DNA from: an uncultured Oscillospiraceae bacterium
GTDB taxonomy: Bacteria > Bacillota > Clostridia > Oscillospirales > Oscillospiraceae
NCBI GenBank assembly: GCA_934511545.1
Contig: CAKSWM010000100.1
Location: forward strand, 1 to 5,772
Length of the DNA stretch: 5,772 nucleotides
Direction of reading: 5' to 3'
Each line of letters begins with the position of its first letter. The first letter of the stretch is position 1. The notes beneath the pieces were generated by a model, which was given only the letters and a program-made list of their open reading frames with translations, did not search any database and was not told the origin of the DNA. Made by a program: the position numbers and the translations under genes. Positions 1 to 5,772 of the stretch are shown here, piece after piece.

Positions 1-1074
1 GTCGAGAGCCTTGCCGGTCAGGAAAGCGCCGGTCGCGCCCATCGGGTGTCCGAGAGCCATTGCGCCTCCGTAAGGATTGACCTTGTCGTACGGCAGGCCG
101 AGCGTACGGATGCAGGCCAGCGCCTGGGAAGCAAACGCCTCGTTGAGCTCGATGACGTCCATCTGCTCAATGGTCAGGCCGGTCTGTTCCATGACCTTGG
201 GAACAGCATAGATGGGGCCGATGCCCATCATGGTCGCGTCGCACCCGGCAACGGCAAAGCCCACAAGCTTTGCAATGGGCTTGATGCCGAGTTCCTTCGC
301 CATCTCCGCCTCCATGACGATGACATAAGCGGCGGCGTCCGTCGTCTGGGAGCTGGTAGCCGCGGTGACCTTGCCGTTGTCGCGGAAGCAGGGCTTCATG
401 CCCGCCATTTTCTCAAGGCTGGTCTTGAGGTTGCCCTCTGCGTCGGCGAGTATGCCGTCATCCTCGGTGACTGTCCTGCCATCTTCGGTCACGATGGGAA
501 TAATACTCGGAGCAAGCTTTCCGTCGCGGCGCGCGGCAGCAGCCTTGGTGTGGCTTTCGAGAGCCATCTGTTCCATATCTGCACGGGAGATGTCATATGC
601 GTCTGCAACGCGCTCTGCGGTCTCGCCCATGGCCATATATCCGCCGATGTAGTTTTCAACGATCCATTTGTTCTTGTATTCATCGGGAAACGGGCTGAAG
701 CACTTGGTCATGCACTCAACGCCGCCGGCAACGACGCACTTCATCTGTCCGGCAAGTATTGCGTTTGAAGCGGTCGCTATGGCCTGAAGTCCGGAGGAAC
801 AGAAACGGTTTATTGTCTGTCCGCACACGCTCTCGGGCAGGCCCGCGCGGTTGACGATCAGGCGGGAGGCGTTCATGTTCAGCTCGTTGGTAGCCATTGC
901 GCAGCCTGTGATGACGTCGTCTATCATCTCGGGCTTGAGCTGGGGAACTCTGGCAATAACGCCGTTGAGTGTCTGCGCTGCGTAATCGATCGGGTTCGTA
1001 GTCGCCAGACCGCCCTTTCTGCTCCGGCAGCAGGGGCTGCGTCCATATGCGACTATGACAGGTTCATGGTTCAT
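1..1074 (-). CDS. Thiolase (acetyl-CoA acyltransferase family), C-terminus cut off by the window edge
   Basis: Thiolases exchange an acyl group between CoA thioesters: they cleave 3-ketoacyl-CoA with CoA or, in reverse, condense two acyl-CoAs. They are cytosolic. The 358 codons seen run in frame to base 1. Usual length is about 390-400 residues, so roughly 35-40 are missing, including the second catalytic Cys near the C-terminus (CxGGG-type motif). Visible are the nucleophile Cys92 in [10 protein letters not shown] (residues 89-98), a G-G-V-E-C-M stretch (117-122), the SSQTTDAAA loop (241-249), the NEAFA motif (311-315) and the GHPMGATG motif with His343 (342-349). The [10 protein letters not shown] form is closer to FadA-type 3-ketoacyl-CoA thiolases than to the NKVCGSG form typical of PhaA/AtoB, but chain-length specificity cannot be assigned. 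The start at 1074 is supported by GGAGG (complement of 1083-1087) 8 bases upstream. It is divergent from the RidA-family gene. Family assignment is firm; pathway (beta-oxidation or acetoacetyl-CoA synthesis) is open. Confidence 0.95.
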   Translation of the reverse strand, partial: MNHEPVIVAYGRSPCCRSRKGGLATTNPIDYAAQTLNGVIARVPQLKPEMIDDVITGCAMATNELNMNASRLIVNRAGLPESVCGQTINRFCSSGLQAIATASNAILAGQMKCVVAGGVECMTKCFSPFPDEYKNKWIVENYIGGYMAMGETAERVADAYDISRADMEQMALESHTKAAAARRDGKLAPSIIPIVTEDGRTVTEDDGILADAEGNLKTSLEKMAGMKPCFRDNGKVTAATSSQTTDAAAYVIVMEAEMAKELGIKPIAKLVGFAVAGCDATMMGIGPIYAVPKVMEQTGLTIEQMDVIELNEAFASQALACIRTLGLPYDKVNPYGGAMALGHPMGATGAFLTGKALD

Positions 1075-1118
1075 CAGATATACCTCCATAAATAATTTGC
1101 ATACGATTTTATGCCGTC

Positions 1119-1147
1119 ATTATACTACACATTTATTAACATGGGAA
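1119..1147 (-). promoter_or_regulatory. Candidate sigma-A-type promoter for the thiolase
   Basis: Read on the minus strand, a perfect TATAAT -10 box (complement of 1119-1124) lies 17 bases downstream of TTCCCA (complement of 1142-1147), a 4/6 match to TTGACA. The -10 lies about 45 bases upstream of the thiolase ATG. The -35 is imperfect, so activity may need an activator. Prediction only. Confidence 0.5.
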
Positions 1148-1252
1148 CAGAAATTTTTGAATTTGTCCTTCTGTGGATGAAATTATCAGAAATCACATCG
1201 CTTCTCCGTATCCCGCCGCTTTTTTCCGGGTGCGGCATGGCATTCATTGCGC

Positions 1253-1281
1253 TTGCAAAACGGATGCAGGACGGATATACT
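1253..1281 (+). promoter_or_regulatory. Candidate sigma-A-type promoter for the RidA-family gene
   Basis: TTGCAA (1253-1258, 4/6 to TTGACA) and TATACT (1276-1281, 5/6 to TATAAT) are separated by exactly 17 bases. A start of transcription near 1288 would leave a leader of only about 15 bases holding the AGAGGTGAT ribosome binding site (1289-1297). This is divergent from the thiolase promoter, with about 105 bases between the two -35 boxes. Confidence 0.55.
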
Positions 1282-1302
1282 GTTTTTCAGAGGTGATAAA
1301 AC

Positions 1303-1758
1303 ATGACAATCGAAGAAAAGCTCTCCATGCTCGGCATATCGCTCCCCGAGGCCGCGGCTCCTGCCGCAATGTACGTTCCCGTGCGTCAAGCCGGTAATAT
1401 TGTCTTTGTTTCCGGTCAGATACCCGTTTCCGGCGGAAAGCCCGTTTTTACCGGAAAGGCCGGCGGCGAACGCAGCCTTGAGGAAGCTCAGAGCGCCGCC
1501 CGTCTCTGCGCCGTCAATATTCTCGCCGCGGCAAAGGCACATCTAGGCTCTCTTGACAGGGTAAAAAGCGTTTTGAAGCTCCAGATCTTCGTCAACAGCG
1601 CGCCCGGTTTTGCCCAGCAGCACCTGGTCGCCAACGGCGCAAGCGAGCTCATGTTCGAGGTATTCGGCGAGTCTGGACGCCACGCGCGCACCGCCGTCGG
1701 AGTACCGGAGCTTCCCATGGACGTCACCGTCGAGGTCGAAGCAATGCTCGAGCTATGA
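1303..1758 (+). CDS. RidA-family (YjgF/YER057c/UK114) protein
   Basis: The RidA superfamily includes enamine/imine deaminases that hydrolyse reactive 2-aminoacrylate-type intermediates of PLP enzymes to keto acids and ammonia, plus many members of unknown role; they are small cytosolic trimers. The protein has 151 residues against about 130 for canonical RidA. It begins with an extension carrying LGISLPEAAAPAAMYVPV (10-27), typical of the longer YjgF-like subgroup. The core shows VFVSGQIP (34-41), the helix SLEEAQSAARLCAVNIL (58-74) and the C-terminal ARTAVGVPELPMDVTVEVEA stretch (128-147). Arg129 and Glu144 are 15 residues apart, exactly as Arg105 and Glu120 of E. coli RidA, so the carboxylate-binding Arg and the catalytic-site Glu are kept. 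The start is set by AGAGGTGAT just upstream. It is monocistronic, ending in a strong terminator. Family is sure; true deaminase activity is likely from the residues but unproven, so no gene symbol is given. Confidence 0.93.
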   Translation: MTIEEKLSMLGISLPEAAAPAAMYVPVRQAGNIVFVSGQIPVSGGKPVFTGKAGGERSLEEAQSAARLCAVNILAAAKAHLGSLDRVKSVLKLQIFVNSAPGFAQQHLVANGASELMFEVFGESGRHARTAVGVPELPMDVTVEVEAMLEL

Positions 1759-1786
1759 GCGGCTTTTTTCAAAAAAACATACAACC

Positions 1787-1834
1787 CGCAGCGGTTTCCG
1801 AAGCATTTCCGTTTCGGAGACCGCTGTGTTTTTT
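1787..1834 (+). terminator. Rho-independent terminator after the RidA-family gene
   Basis: The arms CGCAGCGGTTTCCGAA (1787-1802) and TTCGGAGACCGCTGTG (1813-1828) pair over 16 positions, two of them G-U, around a 10-base loop. Six T residues (1829-1834) follow directly. It begins 28 bases after the RidA stop codon and insulates the LarA-like operon from read-through. Confidence 0.9.
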
Positions 1835-1928
1835 GTATTTTCTTCGTCATTGCCGCAAATTTTTTCTTTATATTTCAATGCCTTCGACTATTTGTCGGTG
1901 CGCATTTTGCACTTTTCCGATATTGCCG

Positions 1929-1957
1929 TTGACTGTTCGTGGGAACAGTGGTAAAAA
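1929..1957 (+). promoter_or_regulatory. Candidate promoter of the LarA-like operon
   Basis: TTGACT (1929-1934, 5/6 to the -35 consensus) is followed after 17 bases by TAAAAA (1952-1957, 4/6 to TATAAT). TGTAAT (1958-1963) is a better -10 by sequence but badly spaced, so the exact -10 is uncertain. The position between the upstream terminator and the first operon gene, about 40 bases before its ATG, is right for the operon promoter. The weak -10 would suit a regulated promoter. Confidence 0.45.
1932..1949. promoter_or_regulatory. Perfect inverted repeat in the promoter spacer, candidate operator
   Basis: ACTGTTC-GTGG-GAACAGT is a 7+7 perfect dyad with a 4-base centre. It overlaps the end of the -35 box and fills most of the -35/-10 spacer, where a bound repressor would block RNA polymerase. 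Symmetric GT and AC elements are usual in operators of GntR-family dimers, and a GntR gene lies in this operon, so autoregulation is the simplest reading. No T-tract follows, so it is not a terminator. Binding is inferred, not shown. Confidence 0.5.
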
Positions 1958-1973
1958 TGTAATACAACTTACA
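1958..1973. promoter_or_regulatory. Second small dyad upstream of the LarA-like gene
   Basis: TGTAATACAACTTACA contains two overlapping symmetries: TGTA-A-TACA (1958-1966), with a GT-N3-AC core like that of FadR-type GntR operators, and TGTAA-N6-TTACA (1958-1973). It lies about 25-40 bases before the start codon, near the expected transcription start. The arms are short and the region is AT-rich, so chance is a real alternative. Confidence 0.25.
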
Positions 1974-1998
1974 TAATAAAAGTGGGAGGTATTCTGCA

Positions 1999-3273
1999 AT
2001 GGGAGTTGTATCAAAGCTCTGCGAAAACGTGGAGCTTCCGAAGATGGTCACGGTCAGGCAAAGCTTTGACCGTCCCCGCATCGCTCCGGAGGAGATCCCT
2101 TCATATATAGCCCAGCGCCTTTCCGACGGCAAGTTCTCCGGCGTCATACACCCGGGGATGAGCGTCGCCATAACGGTCGGCAGCCGCGGCATTGCAAACA
2201 TTGCCGTGATAACCCGCGCGCTTGTCGATTTCGTCAAAGCCGGGGGAGGAAAGCCCTTTATCGTGCCCGCGATGGGCAGCCACGGCGGCGCCACCTCCGA
2301 GGGACAGCGTCAGGTGATAGAATCCTACGGTGTGACCGAGGATGCCATGGGCTGTCCGATCGTCTCTTCGATGGAAACGGTTTATATCGGCGACACCGAG
2401 GACGGACACCCCGTCCGCATGGACAGGCACGCCTATGAGGCGGACGGCATAATCGTCGCCGGCAGGGTCAAGCCCCATACCGCCTTCCGCGGCCCGTTTG
2501 AATCCGGACTCATGAAGATGATGACCATCGGTCTCGGCAAGCAGGAGGGCGCGGAGCTCTGCCATCAGGAGGGCTTCGGCGTCATGGCAAAGCTCGTTCC
2601 GATGTTTGCAAAGCTCATGATGCAGAAATCGAATGTTATACTCGGCTTTGCCATCGTTGAAAACGCCTATGACGAGACGGCGATGCTCGAACCGATGCTG
2701 CCCGGTGAGATCGAAGAAAAGGAACCGCCTCTCCTGCTCCGGGCAAAGGCTCTCATGCCCAGCATACAGTTTGCAGAAACGGATATTCTCATTGTCGACA
2801 CTATCGGCAAAAACTTCAGCGGGGACGGCCACGACCCCAATATCACGGGGCGTTTCCTTACCCCATACGCCGACGGCGGCATCAAGTCCCAGCGCATGGT
2901 CATTCTTGACCTTTCCGAGGAAAGTCACGGCAACGGCTGCGGCGTCGGCCTTGCGGACATTACCACACAGCGCTTTTTCGACAAGATGGATTTCGAGGCG
3001 ACCTATCCCAACGTTATAACCTCCACCGTCCTTCATGCGGCGAATGTGCCGCTGGTGCTCGACTGCGACGCAAACGCCATCAAGCTCGCCGTGCGCAGCT
3101 GCAACGGTATCGACCGCAAAAACGTCCGCATAATCCGTATCCCGAACTCCCTGCATATCGGTCAGATACAGATCTCGGAGGCTTTGATCCCGGAGGCGGA
3201 GGCCAACCCGAACATAACCGTCGTGGGCGAGCCCGCCCCCTTCGCGTTTGACGAAAGCGGAAACCTTTTCTGA
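1999..3273 (+). CDS. LarA-superfamily protein: probable nickel-pincer-dependent 2-hydroxyacid racemase/epimerase
   Basis: LarA-family enzymes (DUF2088/lactate racemase fold) use the nickel-pincer nucleotide (NPN) cofactor to move a hydride at C2 of 2-hydroxyacids and so invert it; known members act on lactate and several other hydroxyacids. The 424 residues match the usual full length. Motifs are PAMGSHGGATSEGQ (90-103), GRVKPHTAFRG (155-165), the ESGLMKMMTIGLGKQEGA stretch (168-185), GKNFSGDGHDPN (270-281) and a Gly-rich HGNGCGVGLADITT (310-323). By position, His95, His160, Lys173 and His189 correspond to His108, His174, Lys184 and His200 of L. plantarum LarA; Lys184 holds the cofactor and His200 binds nickel, and the Lys-to-His spacing of 16 is identical. 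There is no signal peptide or membrane segment, so it is cytosolic. GGGAGGT (1984-1990) sets the start. It is first in an operon with a GntR regulator, glycerate kinase and TIM-barrel enzyme, so a sugar-acid or glycerate-like substrate is more likely than lactate (inference). The NPN makers LarB, LarC and LarE are not in the window. Confidence 0.88.
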   Translation: MGVVSKLCENVELPKMVTVRQSFDRPRIAPEEIPSYIAQRLSDGKFSGVIHPGMSVAITVGSRGIANIAVITRALVDFVKAGGGKPFIVPAMGSHGGATSEGQRQVIESYGVTEDAMGCPIVSSMETVYIGDTEDGHPVRMDRHAYEADGIIVAGRVKPHTAFRGPFESGLMKMMTIGLGKQEGAELCHQEGFGVMAKLVPMFAKLMMQKSNVILGFAIVENAYDETAMLEPMLPGEIEEKEPPLLLRAKALMPSIQFAETDILIVDTIGKNFSGDGHDPNITGRFLTPYADGGIKSQRMVILDLSEESHGNGCGVGLADITTQRFFDKMDFEATYPNVITSTVLHAANVPLVLDCDANAIKLAVRSCNGIDRKNVRIIRIPNSLHIGQIQISEALIPEAEANPNITVVGEPAPFAFDESGNLF

Positions 3274-3315
3274 TGCCTCCGTCAGCCCCTCATATTTCAA
3301 GAGAGGAGAATAAAA

Positions 3316-3993
3316 ATGGCACTTCAAAAAATCGAAAAACAGAATGTCGGCGACATGGTTTTCGACCAGCTCCGCAACTCCATCATGGCCGGCGAATGGA
3401 AGCCCGGCGAGAAAATGCCCTCCGAAAACGAGCTGGTCAGCATACTGGGCGTCAGCCGCATTTCCGTCCGCAGTGCGCTCCAGCGCCTGAGCGGCCTCGG
3501 CCTGATCGAAAGCCGCCGCGGCGAGGGTACCTTCGTCCGCAAGTTTTACAGTGCAGACGGGCTCAAGGCTGTCATCCCCGTGATCGCGATGTCCTCCTCC
3601 GACAGGAAAAGCCTGTTTGAGTTTCGCCGCATCCTCGAGATTGAGGCCGCCGCGCTCGCGGCGGAGCGTGCAGATGACAAGATAATAGAGGGAATGGAAG
3701 AAACGAACAAAGGCATGGAAAACCTCGAAACAGCTCCCGAAGCTGACCTTGCGTTTCACAACATGGTCGCAAAAGCGACCTGCAACCCCTTCATTGTCTC
3801 CGTGTCCGAGATCCTGCGCGATTACTACTTTGCTCTGTTCAAGGATAATATCTCCATGGTCGGCACTGACGGTCTCAAACATCACCTGCTGCTTATAGAG
3901 GCGTTCCGCAATCACGACGCGGACGCGGCCCGCGAGATCATGCGCAAGCACCTTGCCAGCGCGCAGGTCGATTGGGAGAAGAACAATGCATAA
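3316..3993 (+). CDS. GntR-family transcriptional regulator, FadR subfamily with FCD domain
   Basis: This is a DNA-binding dimer that usually represses a nearby catabolic operon until an organic acid ligand binds. The protein has 225 residues, a normal length. The N-terminal winged helix-turn-helix spans about residues 10-75, with KPGEKMPSENELVSILGVSR (29-48), the recognition-helix region SRISVRSALQRL (47-58) and the wing GLIESRRGEGTFV (62-74). The C-terminal FCD ligand domain (about 97-215) starts at FEFRRILEIEAAALAAER. It has the metal-site pattern Asp144 and His148 (DLAFH), His190 and His212, which in related regulators hold a metal that helps bind a carboxylate effector. GAGAGGAG (3301-3308) fixes the start. 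It lies 42 bases after the LarA-like gene and overlaps the glycerate kinase start by 8 bases, so it is co-transcribed and probably controls its own operon through the dyads upstream of 1999. The effector is unknown; a hydroxy-acid or sugar acid is an inference from context. Confidence 0.93.
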   Translation: MALQKIEKQNVGDMVFDQLRNSIMAGEWKPGEKMPSENELVSILGVSRISVRSALQRLSGLGLIESRRGEGTFVRKFYSADGLKAVIPVIAMSSSDRKSLFEFRRILEIEAAALAAERADDKIIEGMEETNKGMENLETAPEADLAFHNMVAKATCNPFIVSVSEILRDYYFALFKDNISMVGTDGLKHHLLLIEAFRNHDADAAREIMRKHLASAQVDWEKNNA

Positions 3994-5125
3994 GCTGAAA
4001 AACATCGTTATAGCACCCGATTCCTTCAAGGGCAGCGTCTCTTCCATTGAGGCCGCCAGCGCTATTGCGGAGGGGCTCAGGCACGTTATCCCGGATGCGG
4101 AAATTGTCTCCATCCCAATGGCCGACGGCGGCGAGGGTACGACCGAAGCGCTTCTTTACTCCGTCGGCGGAGAACTCGTCCCCGCCGAGGTCACGGGGCC
4201 GCTGGGCGAACCTGTAACGGCGCATTGGGCCCGGCTGTCAAACGGCGCTGCCGTTATCGAGATGGCGTCCGCCAGCGGGCTTCCGCTCGTACCGGCAGAC
4301 AGGCGCGACCCCGGCGTTACCACAACGCGCGGAACGGGCGAGCTTATACGCGCAGCTCTCGATTCCGGCTGCCGCAGGCTTCTGATTGGCATAGGCGGCT
4401 CCGCCACAAACGACGGCGGCGCGGGTATGGCCCAGGCGCTCGGCGTTTCGCTGCGCGACAGGCGCGGTTCGGAGCTCGGTCCCGGCGGGCTGGAGCTTGC
4501 AAGACTCGACACCATAGATATATCCGGTCTCGATCCGCGCCTTACGGAATGCGAGATCATGGTCGCAAGCGACGTCACCAATCCGCTGACCGGCCCTCTC
4601 GGCGCATCGGCCGTTTACGGTCCGCAGAAGGGCGCGGCGCCGGAACAGGTGGTCGAGCTTGACGCGGCTCTGCTCAACTACCGCGAAAAGCTCACGGCCG
4701 TGTTCGGCCGCGACATCGGCGCAATGCCCGGAGCGGGCGCTGCCGGCGGCCTCGGCGCGGGGCTTGCCGCGTTCTGCGGCGCTGAGCTGCGCAGCGGCAT
4801 TTCCCTTGTTCTTGAGCTTTCCGGCGCGGAAGACCTGATATCAAATGCAGACCTCGTTATAACCGGCGAAGGCAAAACGGACGCCTCCTCGGCTATGGGC
4901 AAGGTCCCCTCCGGCATCGGCGCGCTGGCAAAGCGCTTCGGTGTGCCGGTCGTTTGTCTGACCGGCTGTGCGGACGAGAGCGCGAAAGAGCTTTACGGAC
5001 TCGGCGTCAGCGCGGTGATTCCGATAAGCGACCGTCCGATGTCTCTGGACTATTCAATGCAGAACGCAGCCGCACTCCTCTCTTCCACCGCCGAGAGGCT
5101 TGCACGGCTGTTGACTATAAAATAA
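3986..5125 (+). CDS. garK: Glycerate kinase, type II (GarK/GlxK family)
   Basis: The enzyme phosphorylates D-glycerate with ATP; members of this family (Pfam Gly_kinase) typically yield 2-phosphoglycerate, which enters lower glycolysis. It is cytosolic. The protein has 379 residues, the usual family length. Conserved blocks in order are IAPDSFKGS (9-17), MADGGEGTTEAL (near 42-53), GIGGSATNDGGAG (135-147), ASDVTNPLTGPLGASAVYGP (194-213), PGAGAAGGLGAGL (248-260) and TGEGKTD (293-299). A longer reading frame opens at 3953, but the ATG at 3986 is preferred: it has GGGAGAAG (3974-3981) in front and the family N-terminus (basic residues, then IVIAPDSFKG) follows at once. The start overlaps the end of the GntR gene by 8 bases, which points to translational coupling. 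In this operon it would be the exit step, capturing D-glycerate made or racemised by the neighbours. The symbol is by family; the product could be confirmed only by assay. Confidence 0.95.
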   Translation: MHKLKNIVIAPDSFKGSVSSIEAASAIAEGLRHVIPDAEIVSIPMADGGEGTTEALLYSVGGELVPAEVTGPLGEPVTAHWARLSNGAAVIEMASASGLPLVPADRRDPGVTTTRGTGELIRAALDSGCRRLLIGIGGSATNDGGAGMAQALGVSLRDRRGSELGPGGLELARLDTIDISGLDPRLTECEIMVASDVTNPLTGPLGASAVYGPQKGAAPEQVVELDAALLNYREKLTAVFGRDIGAMPGAGAAGGLGAGLAAFCGAELRSGISLVLELSGAEDLISNADLVITGEGKTDASSAMGKVPSGIGALAKRFGVPVVCLTGCADESAKELYGLGVSAVIPISDRPMSLDYSMQNAAALLSSTAERLARLLTIK

Positions 5126-5151
5126 AAAACAACTTTTGAAAGGAGTTTCCC

Positions 5152-5772
5152 ATGAACGAATCCATTCATAAATATTTTCAGGTCGGTACCATCCAGTGGA
5201 TGAGCTATCCCAACCGTGACCCTATGGAGTCGCTCAAGGCGATCTGCCGTGACGATTTCTTTGACGCTATCGAGCTCAAGGGCTACGGAGAAAAGAACGA
5301 AGAGGCCAAAAAGCTGCTTGACCAGAGCCATCTCAAGGTCTGCTACGGCGCTCAGCCCCGCCTGCTCGGACCCAAGCTCAACCCCAACGATATAGACGAA
5401 GAAGGCCGCAAAAAGGCCGAGGCTACTCTCCTTGAGGCGATCGACGAGGCCGAGTATCTCGGCGCAAAGGGCATCGCTTTCCTTGCCGGCAAGTGGCAGG
5501 AAGAGACCAAGGAAGAGGCCTATGCCCAGCTTCTCAAAACCACCCGCAATGTCTGCGACTATGCCGCCTCCAAGGGTATGAACGTCGAGCTCGAGGTTTT
5601 TGACTTTGATATGGACAAGGCCGCCCTCATCGGTCCGGCTCCCCTTGCCGCCCGCTTTGCAGCCGACATGCGCACGACCCACAACAACTTCGGCCTGCTC
5701 GTTGACCTGAGCCACTTCCCCACCACCTATGAGACCAGCCAGTTCGTCATCCGCACGCTGCGCCCCTATATC
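5152..5772 (+). CDS. Sugar phosphate isomerase/epimerase-like TIM-barrel protein, C-terminus cut off by the window edge
   Basis: The 207 codons seen resemble the xylose-isomerase-like TIM-barrel family (AP endonuclease 2 fold), which includes hydroxypyruvate isomerase, 2-oxo-tetronate isomerase and several sugar 3-epimerases. Usual length is about 260-300 residues, so a quarter or more is missing. The N-terminal strand FQVGTIQWMSYP (9-20), strand DAIELKGYG (37-45), the helix and strand EAEYLGAKGIAFLAG (99-113), the strand NVELEVFDFD (144-153) with likely metal ligand Glu148, and GLLVDLSHFP (181-190) with likely ligands Asp185 and His188 follow the family order. These metal-site residues argue for an active enzyme. 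AAAGGAG (5139-5145) sits 6 bases before the ATG, and 26 bases separate it from glycerate kinase, so it belongs to the same operon. Substrate is unknown; a hydroxypyruvate- or oxo-tetronate-isomerase-like role would fit next to glycerate kinase but is only inferred. Confidence 0.85.
   Translation, partial: MNESIHKYFQVGTIQWMSYPNRDPMESLKAICRDDFFDAIELKGYGEKNEEAKKLLDQSHLKVCYGAQPRLLGPKLNPNDIDEEGRKKAEATLLEAIDEAEYLGAKGIAFLAGKWQEETKEEAYAQLLKTTRNVCDYAASKGMNVELEVFDFDMDKAALIGPAPLAARFAADMRTTHNNFGLLVDLSHFPTTYETSQFVIRTLRPYI

Noticed and set aside
46..768. A 240-codon open frame on the plus strand within the thiolase
   Set aside because: The minus-strand thiolase has its catalytic motifs through this whole stretch; the plus-strand frame shows no family features and is a shadow.
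1211..1238. GCCGC/GCGGC short inverted repeat in the thiolase/RidA gap
   Set aside because: Five-base arms around a long loop are too weak to call a terminator or attenuator.
1111..1296. A 61-codon open frame in the divergent gap
   Set aside because: It has no ribosome binding site, spans both predicted promoters and has an unremarkable translation.
3953..3985. Upstream extension of glycerate kinase by 11 residues
   Set aside because: The extra residues (MPARRSIGRRT) are not part of the family N-terminus, and the ATG at 3986 has the better placed ribosome binding site.
2101..4113. A 670-codon open frame on the minus strand, antisense to the LarA-like and GntR genes
   Set aside because: It lies opposite two well-supported genes with clear motifs, has no recognisable domain in its translation, and its openness is explained by codon bias on the plus strand in GC-rich coding DNA.
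5111..5123. TTGACT and TATAAAAT before the TIM-barrel gene as an internal promoter
   Set aside because: The two elements overlap instead of being 16-18 bases apart, and no suitable partner box is found for either, so co-transcription from upstream is simpler.
5050..5715. A 221-codon minus-strand open frame over the end of glycerate kinase and the TIM-barrel gene
   Set aside because: It crosses two genes with strong family motifs and good ribosome binding sites; a shadow frame.

Overview
The window looks like a chromosomal segment from a moderately GC-rich anaerobic bacterium, most likely a Clostridia-type Firmicute (an Oscillospirales-like gut organism would fit). The grounds are strong GGAGG-type ribosome binding sites on every gene, sigma-A-like promoters in AT-rich gaps, a classical hairpin plus T-tract terminator, and the gene types present. 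This taxonomic call is an inference from style, not from a marker gene. No RNA genes, CRISPR array, insertion sequence or other mobile element is visible. Both ends cut through genes.

Left part (1-1758): a thiolase on the minus strand (C-terminus off the left edge) and a RidA-family protein on the plus strand are divergently transcribed from a 228-bp gap. That gap holds one plausible promoter for each direction. The RidA gene ends in a strong rho-independent terminator (about 1787-1834), which separates it from what follows.

Right part (1999-5772): a tightly packed plus-strand operon. It encodes a LarA-superfamily protein (nickel-pincer-dependent 2-hydroxyacid racemase/epimerase family), a FadR-type GntR regulator, a type II glycerate kinase, and a xylose-isomerase-like TIM-barrel protein truncated by the window end. 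The gaps are 42 bp, an 8-bp overlap and 26 bp. The region upstream of the LarA-like gene contains a candidate promoter whose spacer carries a perfect 7+7 inverted repeat (ACTGTTC-GTGG-GAACAGT). A second small dyad lies just downstream. Both are candidate operators for the GntR protein encoded in the same operon.

Working model (inference): the operon is an inducible catabolic unit for a hydroxy-acid or sugar acid. The LarA-like enzyme would invert the C2 hydroxyl, the TIM-barrel enzyme would isomerise or epimerise an intermediate, and glycerate kinase would feed D-glycerate into glycolysis as 2-phosphoglycerate, with the GntR protein sensing an acid ligand. The LarA-like protein keeps Lys and His residues at spacings close to those of the Lactobacillus plantarum LarA active site, so it is probably a working enzyme. 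Its substrate cannot be read from the sequence, and this combination is the most interesting thing in the window.
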